Shown: piece by piece, positions 50,675 to 58,998 of the stretch
Layout of the letters: each line of letters starts with the position of its first letter
Position numbering within the stretch: position 1 is the stretch's first letter
From: JALSKU01 sp964556545
Lineage (GTDB): Bacteria; Campylobacterota; Campylobacteria; Campylobacterales; JALSKU01
Reading direction: 5' to 3'
Length of the DNA: 64,000 bases
NCBI GenBank assembly: GCA_964556545.1
Contig: CAZKWE010000029.1
Coordinates: 3,893 to 67,892 of the forward strand
Program-made: the position numbers and the translations under genes
Notes under the pieces: generated by a model
Seen by the model: only the letters and a program-made list of their open reading frames with translations
Database searches by the model: none
Told to the model about the DNA's origin: nothing

Positions 50675-53182
50675 ATGAGTAATATTTTTGAACAAAATCA
50701 AGATATTCAAGATATAAATATAGAAGACTCTATAAAAACAAGCTATTTGGACTACTCTATGAGTGTTATCATAGGAAGAGCTTTACCTGATGCCAGAGAT
50801 GGCCTTAAGCCCGTACACAGAAGAATACTCTATGCAATGAGTGAATTAAACTTGAGTTCGCGTGCAGCTTATAAAAAATCAGCGAGAATTGTCGGTGATG
50901 TTATTGGTAAATATCACCCCCATGGAGATAATGCCGTATATGATGCCTTGGTTAGAATGGCTCAACCTTTTTCTATGAGACTTCCTCTTATAGACGGACA
51001 AGGAAACTTTGGCTCCATAGATGGCGATAATGCGGCCGCAATGAGATATACCGAAGCAAGAATGACTGCACTTAGCGAAGAGCTTTTAAAAGATATAGAC
51101 AAAGAAACAGTTGATTTTATACCAAACTATGATGACAGTATGAGCGAGCCTGATGTACTTCCAAGCAGGATACCAAATCTTTTGATAAACGGCTCAAGCG
51201 GAATTGCAGTAGGTATGGCTACAAATATACCTCCTCACAATCTCGGAGAAACCATTGATGCACTTTTATACCTGATAGACAATCCTAAATGTGAAATATC
51301 GGACTTGACTAATTTTATAAAAGCTCCTGATTTTCCAACAGGCGGTGTAATATTTGGCAAAAGAGGCATCATTGATGCTTACAATACCGGAAGAGGCCGC
51401 ATTAAGATAAGAGCCAAAACACATATAGAAAAAAACGGCCATAAAGATATAATAGTCATAGATGAATTTCCTTACCAGGTAAACAAATCCAAATTTATAG
51501 AACAGGTAGCTTCACTTGTAAAAGAAAAGCAGATAGAAGGAATTTCTGAAATAAGAGATGAAAGTGACAGAGACGGTATAAGAGTGGTTATCGAACTCAA
51601 AAAAGATGCTATGAATGAAATTATATTGAATAATTTATACAAATCATCTAACCTTGAAGTAACTTTCGGGGTTATACTTTTAGCAATTGAAAATAAAGAA
51701 CCAAAAGTCTTTAATCTTTTAGAATTATTGGATCTATTTTTAAAACATAGAAAAACCGTACTTATAAGAAGAACTATCTACGAGCTTGAAAAAGCCAAAG
51801 CAAGAGCTCACATACTTGAAGGTTTAAAAATAGCACTTGACAACATAGATGACATTATAGCTACTATCAAAAAAAGTGAAGATACAAAAACTGCAAAAAC
51901 AGCTTTGATGGAAAATTTTGCTCTAAGTGAAATTCAAGCAGGTGCAATACTTGATATGAAGCTTAACAGACTTACAGGACTTGAAAGAGAAAAGATAGAA
52001 AATGAGTTAAAAGAGCTTTTAAAAGAGATAGAAAGACTCAGTGCAATCTTAAAAAGTGAAGAACTTTTAAATAAACTTATAAAAGACGAGCTCCTAGAAG
52101 TAAAAGAAAAGTTCAGTTCGCCGAGACTTACTGAAATTGCTGATGATTATGGAGAGATAGATATAGAAGATTTAATACCGAATGAACCTATGGTTGTTAC
52201 CATTACCCACAGAGGTTACATAAAAAGAGTACCTCTTAAACTATACGAAAAACAAAAAAGGGGCGGAAAGGGAAAAACTGCTTTGACGACCTATGATGAT
52301 GATTTTATTGAAAGTTTCTTTGTGTCAAATACTCACGATACGCTTATGTTTGTAACCGACAGAGGACAACTGTACTGGTTAAAAGTTTACAGAATTCCGG
52401 AAGGAAGCAGAGCGGCAAAAGGAAAAGCTGTAGTAAATCTTCTTAATTTGCAACCGGATGAGAAAATTATGGAAATTATACCTACTACCGATTTTGATAA
52501 AAATAAATCTTTGGCATTTTTTACAAAAAAAGGTCTTGTTAAAAAAACAAATTTAAGTGAATTTAGCAATATAAGAAGTGTAGGAGTAAGAGCCATCACA
52601 CTAAACGAAGATGATTCTTTGGTAACTGCTAAAATAGTTATGCCTGAAGCCAAATATTTATTTATAATCACCAGAAAAGGAATGTGTATAAAATTTAATG
52701 TAAATGATGTACGGGAGATGGGTAGAATTGCCAAAGGAGTTACCGGTATAAGATTTAAAGAAACAAATGACTTTGTAACAGGAGCTACTATAATCTATGA
52801 AGAAGACGAAGAACTTCTTAGTGTCAGCCAAAAAGGTGTGGGCAAAAGAACAACTGCAAGTGAATACAGACTGCAAAAAAGGGGTGGAAAAGGCGTAATT
52901 GCCATGAAGCTTACACCAAAAACAAAAGATTTGGTAGGTATTGTAATAGTCGATGAAACAAAAGATTTGATGGTATTGACTTCCAAAGGAAAAATGATAA
53001 GAGTGGATATGAAAAGTATACGAAAAGCCGGGAGAAACACAAGTGGTGTGAAAATAGTAAATGTTGAAGGAGATGATACTGTCATAAGTATTGCAAGATG
53101 TCCAAAAGAAGAAAGTGAAATTGAATCTGTCGAGATATCTGAAAACGGTGAAATGGATATTCTAAAGCAGAAAGAGGAATAG
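50675..53182 (+). CDS. gyrA: DNA gyrase subunit A
   Basis: The 835-residue breakage-reunion subunit. The N-terminal region SYLDYSMSVIIGRALPDARDGLKPVHRRILYAM, the active-site tyrosine in AAMRYTEARM and the C-terminal GyrA box QKRGGKGK are visible. The quinolone region reads YHPHGDNAVYDALVRMAQ: Asn at the E. coli Ser83 position and Asp at the Asp87 position, the same as wild-type Helicobacter pylori. I start at the ATG at 50675 (MSNIFEQ), six bases after AAAGG; a TTG two codons upstream is less well placed. The stop codon overlaps a sigma-54-like promoter for flgP. Confidence 0.97.
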   Translation: MSNIFEQNQDIQDINIEDSIKTSYLDYSMSVIIGRALPDARDGLKPVHRRILYAMSELNLSSRAAYKKSARIVGDVIGKYHPHGDNAVYDALVRMAQPFSMRLPLIDGQGNFGSIDGDNAAAMRYTEARMTALSEELLKDIDKETVDFIPNYDDSMSEPDVLPSRIPNLLINGSSGIAVGMATNIPPHNLGETIDALLYLIDNPKCEISDLTNFIKAPDFPTGGVIFGKRGIIDAYNTGRGRIKIRAKTHIEKNGHKDIIVIDEFPYQVNKSKFIEQVASLVKEKQIEGISEIRDESDRDGIRVVIELKKDAMNEIILNNLYKSSNLEVTFGVILLAIENKEPKVFNLLELLDLFLKHRKTVLIRRTIYELEKAKARAHILEGLKIALDNIDDIIATIKKSEDTKTAKTALMENFALSEIQAGAILDMKLNRLTGLEREKIENELKELLKEIERLSAILKSEELLNKLIKDELLEVKEKFSSPRLTEIADDYGEIDIEDLIPNEPMVVTITHRGYIKRVPLKLYEKQKRGGKGKTALTTYDDDFIESFFVSNTHDTLMFVTDRGQLYWLKVYRIPEGSRAAKGKAVVNLLNLQPDEKIMEIIPTTDFDKNKSLAFFTKKGLVKKTNLSEFSNIRSVGVRAITLNEDDSLVTAKIVMPEAKYLFIITRKGMCIKFNVNDVREMGRIAKGVTGIRFKETNDFVTGATIIYEEDEELLSVSQKGVGKRTTASEYRLQKRGGKGVIAMKLTPKTKDLVGIVIVDETKDLMVLTSKGKMIRVDMKSIRKAGRNTSGVKIVNVEGDDTVISIARCPKEESEIESVEISENGEMDILKQKEE

Positions 53183-53191
53183 TATTTGCTT
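53176..53191 (+). promoter_or_regulatory. Putative sigma-54 promoter of flgP
   Basis: GGAATAGTATTTGCTT has the invariant GG (53176-53177) and GC (53188-53189) separated by exactly 10 bases and the TTTGCTT -12 region common in Campylobacterota. It lies across the gyrA stop codon, 34 bases upstream of the flgP ATG. The FlgR activator encoded three genes downstream could act on it. Confidence 0.55.
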
Positions 53192-53225
53192 TGTAATAAA
53201 AAAATTAATTCATAAAGGTGAAAAT

Positions 53226-53747
53226 ATGAAAATTAAAGGTATTTTGATTGCAAGTATGGTTTTACTGGGCATATTTTTTGCAGGATGCACAATTTCCACT
53301 AATTCTCCGACTCCAAAAAAGAAGCCTGTTGTAAATAAACAAAAGGTAATGCAGACAAAACAAGTTGATCCGGTTGATAGAAATATAGAAGTAAAGAAAA
53401 AAGAGTTATCTTTTTTAAGATCCACTCCTATAAAAGAGTTTGCAGTAGTAGGAGAAGGCATAGCTCCTCAAAACACTATCTCTCCGGCTCAGGCATTGGC
53501 TTTGGCAAAAAGAGCGGCTGTTGCTGATGCATACAGACAATTAGGAGAAAAACTTTACGGGGTTAAAGTTAATGCCAAAGAAACCATAAAAGATGCGGCT
53601 CTTAAAAATTCAAAAATTATAACTCAAGTTGATGGTCTTATAAAAGATGCTTATATTACAGAAAGTTCATACAAAGATGGTCTTTACAGAATAAAAATGG
53701 AACTTAAAATAGATAGTAAAACTTGGAAAAGAATCTTTTCTTACTAA
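53226..53747 (+). CDS. flgP: Flagellar outer-membrane lipoprotein FlgP (LPP20 family)
   Basis: A 173-residue lipoprotein with signal peptide MKIKGILIASMVLLGIFFAGC (lipobox FAGC) and an LPP20-type domain with SPAQALALAKRAAVADAYRQLGEKLYGVKV and ITQVDGLIKDAYI. Its position after gyrA and before flgQ-flgR-asd equals flgP (Cj1026c) of Campylobacter jejuni. There FlgP builds the large basal disk around the flagellar motor and is needed for motility but not for making the filament. The ATG follows AAAGGTGAAAAT. The end overlaps flgQ by 25 bases. A sigma-54-like promoter lies upstream. Confidence 0.85.
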   Translation: MKIKGILIASMVLLGIFFAGCTISTNSPTPKKKPVVNKQKVMQTKQVDPVDRNIEVKKKELSFLRSTPIKEFAVVGEGIAPQNTISPAQALALAKRAAVADAYRQLGEKLYGVKVNAKETIKDAALKNSKIITQVDGLIKDAYITESSYKDGLYRIKMELKIDSKTWKRIFSY

Positions 53748-54112
53748 TATTTTTAGTAATTACGGCAAATGCTGAAACGGAGTTTATATTATCGTATAAA
53801 CTCCGTACACAAAATTCGTATGTCACAAACGAGCAGATATTTATTTCCAAAGCAATGCTTTTATCAAACAAATCTACCAAAACGATATGTATTCTTCCAA
53901 AAAAAACCAATAAAAATATAACACCCGTAAAATATCTCCAAAAGCACAAATACAAACTTCTTGAATGTTTTAAGCAAAAAAATATCCATATCAACTCAAA
54001 CTCTCTTAATGAATTGAATCATTCATACTCTCAAATATCCATTAAAACGGAACCTATAAGATTTACAGTTAAATTTAATAATGGTTTTGGTATTATAAGT
54101 ACTTTTAAATAA
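53723..54112 (+). CDS. flgQ: Flagellar motility protein FlgQ-like
   Basis: A 129-residue exported protein: signal peptide MEKNLFLLIFLVITANAETEF from a TTG start inside the flgP coding region, cleaved near NA-ETEF. The mature part is Lys/Asn-rich with two cysteines (KTICILP, LLECFK) and no recognisable domain. The call rests on position: in Campylobacter jejuni the same slot holds flgQ (Cj1025c), whose product stabilises or localises FlgP in the outer membrane. The 25-base overlap with flgP suggests translational coupling. Sequence similarity cannot be judged by eye. Confidence 0.7.
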   Translation: MEKNLFLLIFLVITANAETEFILSYKLRTQNSYVTNEQIFISKAMLLSNKSTKTICILPKKTNKNITPVKYLQKHKYKLLECFKQKNIHINSNSLNELNHSYSQISIKTEPIRFTVKFNNGFGIISTFK

Positions 54113-54130
54113 TACTCAAAAGAGGCAAAA

Positions 54131-55279
54131 GTGAAGATAGCTGTTGTTGAAGATGATATAAATATGAGAAAATCACTTGAATTATCTTTGGAAGAGTATA
54201 GTGAATTTCAGATAATATCTTTTAAAAATGCAAAAGAGGCTCTTAAAAAAATAGATGACAGCTTTGAACTTATTGTAACGGACATCAATATGCCCGGAAT
54301 TGACGGTATAGAATTTATAAAAAGGCTAAAGGGTGATTACGAAGTAATAGTTATTACCGGAAATGCAACACTTAATCGCGCTATAGAAGCTTTGCGTCTT
54401 GGTGTAAAAGATTTTTTGACAAAACCGTTTGAAATAGATACTCTTGTAAAAGCGATAAAAAGAGGACAAAAAGCAAGAAAGCAGAAAAAAAAGATACAAA
54501 AAACTCTTTTTGAAAATGATAAAGATGCCATGTTTTTAGGAAAATCAAAGGAGTTGGAAAAATCACTTCATATCGCAAAAAAAGCCGCACTCAGTGATGC
54601 CAGTATACTCCTGCTTGGAGAAAGCGGAGTTGGAAAAGAATTATTTGCAAAGTATATCCATCAAAATTCAAAAAGAGCAAAAATGCCTTTTATTGCTATA
54701 AATATGGCTGCAATTCCTGAAAATCTTCTTGAAAGTGAACTTTTCGGATATGAAAAAGGAGCTTTTACAGATGCAACAACTTCAAAAAAGGGTTTTTTTG
54801 AACTCTCAGATAAAGGTACTATATTTTTAGATGAGTTGGCTGAAATGCCCGTGTCACTACAACCTAAGATATTAAGAGTTTTGCAAGAAAAAGAATTAAC
54901 AAGAGTTGGAGGTTCAAAAACCATAAAGATTGACATAAGAGTAATTTCTGCCACCAATGCCGATATAAAAACCAAGATAAAAGATAAAAGTTTCAGAGAA
55001 GATTTATACTACAGACTAAATACCATACCTATACAAATTCCTCCTTTGCGCGAAAGAAAGGATGAAATTGCTCAAATAGCAAACAAAACATTAATAAATA
55101 TTTGTCATAAATACGGATTTAATGATAAAATAATAAGCAATGAAGCCATAGATGAACTTTTAAGATACAGATGGCCGGGAAATATCAGAGAACTAATATC
55201 GGTAATCGAAAGAGCTGCAATATTGAGCGAAAGTGATATTATAACAAAAGATGATCTTTTTTTAGAGAGTCGAAAATAA
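54131..55279 (+). CDS. flgR: Sigma-54-dependent flagellar response regulator FlgR
   Basis: A 382-residue NtrC-type activator with a receiver domain (phospho-acceptor Asp51 in VTDINMPGIDG), a AAA+ domain (GESGVGKELFAKYIH, GTIFLDELAEMP, RVISATNADIK) and a C-terminus ending at RWPGNIRELISVIERAAILSESDIITKDDL. No Fis-type helix-turn-helix follows, so it lacks a DNA-binding domain, exactly as H. pylori FlgR of near-equal length. The sigma-54 loop reads GAFTDA instead of GAFTGA, also seen in that protein. It starts at GTG. With sensor kinase FlgS (not in the window) it activates rod-hook genes. Confidence 0.93.
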   Translation: MKIAVVEDDINMRKSLELSLEEYSEFQIISFKNAKEALKKIDDSFELIVTDINMPGIDGIEFIKRLKGDYEVIVITGNATLNRAIEALRLGVKDFLTKPFEIDTLVKAIKRGQKARKQKKKIQKTLFENDKDAMFLGKSKELEKSLHIAKKAALSDASILLLGESGVGKELFAKYIHQNSKRAKMPFIAINMAAIPENLLESELFGYEKGAFTDATTSKKGFFELSDKGTIFLDELAEMPVSLQPKILRVLQEKELTRVGGSKTIKIDIRVISATNADIKTKIKDKSFREDLYYRLNTIPIQIPPLRERKDEIAQIANKTLINICHKYGFNDKIISNEAIDELLRYRWPGNIRELISVIERAAILSESDIITKDDLFLESRK

Positions 55280-55302
55280 AAACTAAATAACCAGGAGAAA
55301 AA

Positions 55303-56337
55303 ATGAGAAAATTTAATGTAGCGGTTGTAGGTGCGACCGGTGCTGTCGGAGAAGAGATATTTACAATACTTGAAGAGAAAAAATTTCCTGTTGCCAACCT
55401 TGTACCCTTAGCAAGCAAAAACAGTGTAGGAAAAGAGATAAAACTTCTTGGAAAGACTTACAAAGTAAAAGAATTGAGTGAAGATATATTTGATAAGGAG
55501 GAAATTGATATAGCATTTTTTAGTGCCGGAGGAAGTATTTCAGCCAAATTTTGCCCGATTGCAGCTGAAAGCGGGGCAGTTGTTATAGACAATTCAAGTC
55601 ATTTTAGAATGGACGAAGAAATACCTCTTGTGGTACCTGAGGTAAATCCTGAAGATATAAGTGCATGGAGACTCAAGGGTATTATAGCAAATCCGAACTG
55701 CTCTACTATACAAATGGTACTTGCACTTAAACCTCTTGATGATTTGTATGGCATAAAAAGAGTAGATGTCAGCACATATCAAGCAACAAGCGGGGCAGGG
55801 AAAAAAGGGATGGAAGAGTTGGTAAGACAAATGCAGGATTTCTTTGCTTTTAGGTTAGATGACAGCAAAAAAGAGGCTTTTATGCATCAAATAGCTCTAA
55901 ATGTTATTCCTCACATAGATACTCCTCAACCAAACGGCTTCACACGAGAAGAGATGAAAATGGTTAATGAATCACAAAAAATACTCCATAAAAATTTTGA
56001 GCTGGCTGCTACATGTGTCAGGGTTCCGGTACTTAGAAGTCACAGCGAATCCATAACCGTAACTTTTCAAGATGGAGTAGATATAGACATTGACAGAGTG
56101 AAAGGTGCACTCAATAACTTTGAAAATGTAGAAGTTATGGATAATCTTGAAGAAGGAATTTATCCTATGCCTATAGTTGCAACAGATACGGATATTACTT
56201 ATATAGGAAGAATTAGAAAAGATTTATACGAAAACAATATCCTGCACTTTTTCAATGTTGCGGATCAGCTAAGAGTAGGAGCTGCAACAAATGCGGTCAG
56301 AATTGCACTAAAATGGATAGAATTAGAAAGTGAATAA
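55303..56337 (+). CDS. asd: Aspartate-semialdehyde dehydrogenase
   Basis: Reduces aspartyl phosphate to aspartate semialdehyde for lysine, threonine, methionine and peptidoglycan precursors. The 344 residues contain the NADP fold (VAVVGATGAVGEEIFTILEE), the active cysteine in IIANPNCSTIQMVLAL and the late VPVLRSHSESITVTFQD. The ATG follows CCAGGAGAAAAA. It comes 23 bases after flgR, as in Campylobacter jejuni, and is followed at once by a UPF0114 membrane protein gene. Confidence 0.97.
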   Translation: MRKFNVAVVGATGAVGEEIFTILEEKKFPVANLVPLASKNSVGKEIKLLGKTYKVKELSEDIFDKEEIDIAFFSAGGSISAKFCPIAAESGAVVIDNSSHFRMDEEIPLVVPEVNPEDISAWRLKGIIANPNCSTIQMVLALKPLDDLYGIKRVDVSTYQATSGAGKKGMEELVRQMQDFFAFRLDDSKKEAFMHQIALNVIPHIDTPQPNGFTREEMKMVNESQKILHKNFELAATCVRVPVLRSHSESITVTFQDGVDIDIDRVKGALNNFENVEVMDNLEEGIYPMPIVATDTDITYIGRIRKDLYENNILHFFNVADQLRVGAATNAVRIALKWIELESE

Positions 56338-56338
56338 T

Positions 56339-56872
56339 ATGATAGAAAGAATTTTTGAGGGTCTTATATGGAGAAGCAGGTATATTATCATACTTTCTGT
56401 AGTATTCGGGCTTCTTGGAGCTATAGTTTTATTTGTTATAGCAAGTTTGGATATATACAATATATCAGCTTTTACCTTAAAGGCACTTATTTCCCATGCC
56501 CACCCTGAAAAACTTCATGAAAATCTTGTTTCAACTATTATAGGAGCAGTGGACTTGTATCTTATAGCTGTTGTTTTATTTATATTTTCCTTTGGATTAT
56601 ATGAACTTTTTATCAGCGAAATTGATGAGGCAAGCAATGATGAAAAAACAAGTAGAATTTTAGAGATAAAAAGTTTGGATCAGCTTAAGGACAAGATAGC
56701 AAAAGTTATTGTAATGGTATTGGTTGTAAGTTTTTTTCAAAGAGTTTTACATACTGACTACAATGGTGCAAAAGAGATGCTTTACTTTGCTTTATCCATA
56801 CTTGCTTTAGCTTTGGGATTATACTTTTTGCATAAAAATGCACCAATTAGCACTAAAAAGGAAAAATTATGA
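56339..56872 (+). CDS. UPF0114 (YqhA) family membrane protein
   Basis: A 177-residue protein with four hydrophobic segments: YIIILSVVFGLLGAIVLFVIASL, STIIGAVDLYLIAVVLFIFSFGLY, VIVMVLVVSFFQRVL and YFALSILALALGLYFL. The start MIERIFEGLIWRSRY and the cytoplasmic loop LYELFISEIDEASNDEK match UPF0114/YqhA. I use the ATG at 56339, one base after the asd stop; a GTG three codons earlier is possible. Function of the family is unknown. The stop overlaps the hemE start by four bases (ATGA). Confidence 0.88.
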   Translation: MIERIFEGLIWRSRYIIILSVVFGLLGAIVLFVIASLDIYNISAFTLKALISHAHPEKLHENLVSTIIGAVDLYLIAVVLFIFSFGLYELFISEIDEASNDEKTSRILEIKSLDQLKDKIAKVIVMVLVVSFFQRVLHTDYNGAKEMLYFALSILALALGLYFLHKNAPISTKKEKL

Positions 56873-57894
56873 TATTTACTGATGCATGTAAAGGAAAAAA
56901 AACATCATATACACCCGTATGGATGATGAGACAGGCAGGAAGATACTTACCGGAATATATGAAGGTAAGAGAAAAAGCAGGTAATTTTTTAAATCTATGT
57001 CATTCACCAAAACTTGCTGCAGAAGTTACTTTGCAACCCGTAGATATTGTGGGAGTAGATGCTGCTATAATTTTTAGTGATATTTTAGTCGTTCCGAACG
57101 AGATGGGAATGAAACTTGATTTTGTAAAAGGAGAAGGGCCTGTTTTTGATAAACCCATAAAAACTGAAAATGATATAGATATGCTAATCGGTGGCAAAGA
57201 AGCTGCCGATAAATTAACTTATGTGTATGAAACCATCAAAATAGTCAGAGAAAAATTGCAACATGACAAAGCTCTTATAGGTTTTACGGGAGCACCTTGG
57301 ACATTGGCAACCTATATGATAGAAGGAAGAGGAACAAAAACTTACAATATAGTAAAAAAACTTATCTATACCAATCCAAAACTTATGCACCACCTTCTTC
57401 AAAAAGTATCTGAAGTTGTTAAATACTATCTTGAAAATCAAATAAAATCCGGAGTAAATGTAGTACAAATTTTTGACAGTTGGGCTGCCGCACTTGAAAA
57501 AGATATATATATGGAATTTAGCTGGCACTATATAAAAGATATCTGCTCTTACATTAAATCAAAATATCCTGATATTCCTATCATTGTTTTTCCAAAAGGC
57601 ATAGGAACATATCTTGATGATATAGATGGAGAGTTTGATGTCTTTGGTGTAGATTGGTCAACTCCTATGCAATTGGCAAAAGAAAAACTTGGCAACAAAT
57701 ATGTATTACAAGGCAATATGGAACCATGCAGACTTTATTCAAAAGAGGCTACAAAAGAGTCTGTAACCGCTATTGCAAACACAATGAAAGAAGGAAGACA
57801 TATATTCAATCTCGGACATGGAATACTGCCTGATGTACCTGTAGAGAATGCAAAATATTTTGTTTCACTCTGCAAAAAGATAACAAAAAGATGA
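56869..57894 (+). CDS. hemE: Uroporphyrinogen decarboxylase
   Basis: Removes four acetate carboxyls from uroporphyrinogen III to form coproporphyrinogen III in haem synthesis. The 341 residues show PVWMMRQAGRYLPEYMKVREK, IIFSDILVVPNEMGMKLDFVKGEGP, GFTGAPWTLATYMIEGRGTK and NLGHGILPDVPVENA. Catalytic Arg and Asp residues of the motifs are present. It overlaps both neighbours (ATGA at each end), so asd-yqhA-hemE-radical SAM read as one unit; the hemE-radical SAM pairing is also found in C. jejuni. Confidence 0.97.
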   Translation: MIFTDACKGKKTSYTPVWMMRQAGRYLPEYMKVREKAGNFLNLCHSPKLAAEVTLQPVDIVGVDAAIIFSDILVVPNEMGMKLDFVKGEGPVFDKPIKTENDIDMLIGGKEAADKLTYVYETIKIVREKLQHDKALIGFTGAPWTLATYMIEGRGTKTYNIVKKLIYTNPKLMHHLLQKVSEVVKYYLENQIKSGVNVVQIFDSWAAALEKDIYMEFSWHYIKDICSYIKSKYPDIPIIVFPKGIGTYLDDIDGEFDVFGVDWSTPMQLAKEKLGNKYVLQGNMEPCRLYSKEATKESVTAIANTMKEGRHIFNLGHGILPDVPVENAKYFVSLCKKITKR

Positions 57895-58802
57895 GATATG
57901 TTTTCGGACCGGTAAATTCCAGAAGGTTTGGCATATCTTTAGGCATTGATTTAAGTCCGGATGAAAAATCATGCAATTTTGACTGTGTTTACTGTGAGTT
58001 AAAAGGAGCCAAACCTGTATCTGTTATCAAAAATCCTCCGAATGTAAATGAAATCATAGCTGAAATAAAAAAATCATTATCCTTGCATAACAATATAGAT
58101 GTAATTACCATTACCTCAAATGGCGAACCTACACTGTATGAAAATCTTGACAAACTGGTAGATGAATTAAACAAGATAAAAAAGGATAAAAAACTTCTTA
58201 TTCTTTCCAATAGCTCCAGGATATGCAATATGTCAGTTCAAAATACCCTTCAAAAAATTGACATGGTAAAACTTTCTCTTGATTGTGCTACTCAAAAATG
58301 TTTCAAAAAGATAGACAGAGCGTTAAAGGGTATCATGATTCAAGATTTAACAAATTGCATAAAAAACTTTTCAAAAAAATTCAATAACAATCTAATTATC
58401 GAAATATTAGTAGTAAAAGGTATAAATGACAAGACTGATGAGTTTAAAAAATTAAATGAGGTACTAAACGATATCAAACCGGCAAGAGTTGATATAGGAA
58501 CCATAGATAGACCTCCCGCTTATCAAGTCGAAGCAGTTGATCAAAAAGATATGCTAAAATTATCCAAAATCATAACCGATATACCTGTTTCTTTAATATA
58601 CAAAAACAATCCTGATAAAAAAGAAGATTTTAGCAAAGAAGAGATTTTAAAACTTATCGCACACAGACCGCAAAGCCAATATGATATAGACAATTTTTTT
58701 AGTGACAATGCAAAAAAGATTGTAGAAAATTTATTGAAAAACAATATAATAGTAAAAAAAGATATTGCAGGAGTAGTGTTTTACAGACTCAATGAGAGAT
58801 AA
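57891..58802 (+). CDS. Radical SAM protein with C-terminal winged-helix-like region
   Basis: A 303-residue radical SAM enzyme. The cluster motif is CNFDCVYCELKGAK (CX3CX2C), after the N-terminal YVFGPVNSRRFGISLGIDLSP; TSNGEPTLYENLDKLV and VKLSLDCATQKCFKKIDRAL are further fold elements. Residues beyond about 245 (FSKEEILKLIAHRPQSQYDI to NNIIVKKDIAGVVFYRL) look like a winged helix. Its family sits beside hemE in Campylobacterota and has an unknown substrate. It overlaps hemE by four bases. A link to haem or cofactor metabolism is contextual only. Confidence 0.88.
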   Translation: MRYVFGPVNSRRFGISLGIDLSPDEKSCNFDCVYCELKGAKPVSVIKNPPNVNEIIAEIKKSLSLHNNIDVITITSNGEPTLYENLDKLVDELNKIKKDKKLLILSNSSRICNMSVQNTLQKIDMVKLSLDCATQKCFKKIDRALKGIMIQDLTNCIKNFSKKFNNNLIIEILVVKGINDKTDEFKKLNEVLNDIKPARVDIGTIDRPPAYQVEAVDQKDMLKLSKIITDIPVSLIYKNNPDKKEDFSKEEILKLIAHRPQSQYDIDNFFSDNAKKIVENLLKNNIIVKKDIAGVVFYRLNER

Positions 58803-58922
58803 GTTTTTATTTGAATTATTCCCGTAACAACCATCACAGTTCATAGCTTTACCGGGTTTAAGCATAAATAAGACTCGACAACAAAGCTAAAAGTTACAAT
58901 AAAATCTACAAAATCCGAAAGA

Positions 58923-58957
58923 AAGGCAAATAAGACACAAACTTTATCTTATGCCTT
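58923..58957. terminator. Imperfect hairpin between convergent radical SAM and TRAP genes
   Basis: AAGGCAAATAAGA pairs with TCTTATGCCTT with a two-base bulge, within the 196-base gap between the convergent ends. It has no strong U-tract. It is the only plausible 3' structure I see in this gap; the remainder holds no convincing gene. Confidence 0.4.
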
Positions 58958-58998
58958 CTTTGCCTTCTACGGACTGTATGGGTTTTTAGAAATTATCT

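Noticed and set aside
58807..58865. Minus-strand frame beginning MLKPGKAMNCDGCYGNN with a CxxC, in the gap between the radical SAM and TRAP genes.
   Set aside because: It runs antisense into the radical SAM gene with low-complexity residues, and has no clear ribosome-binding site. The CxxC is probably chance.
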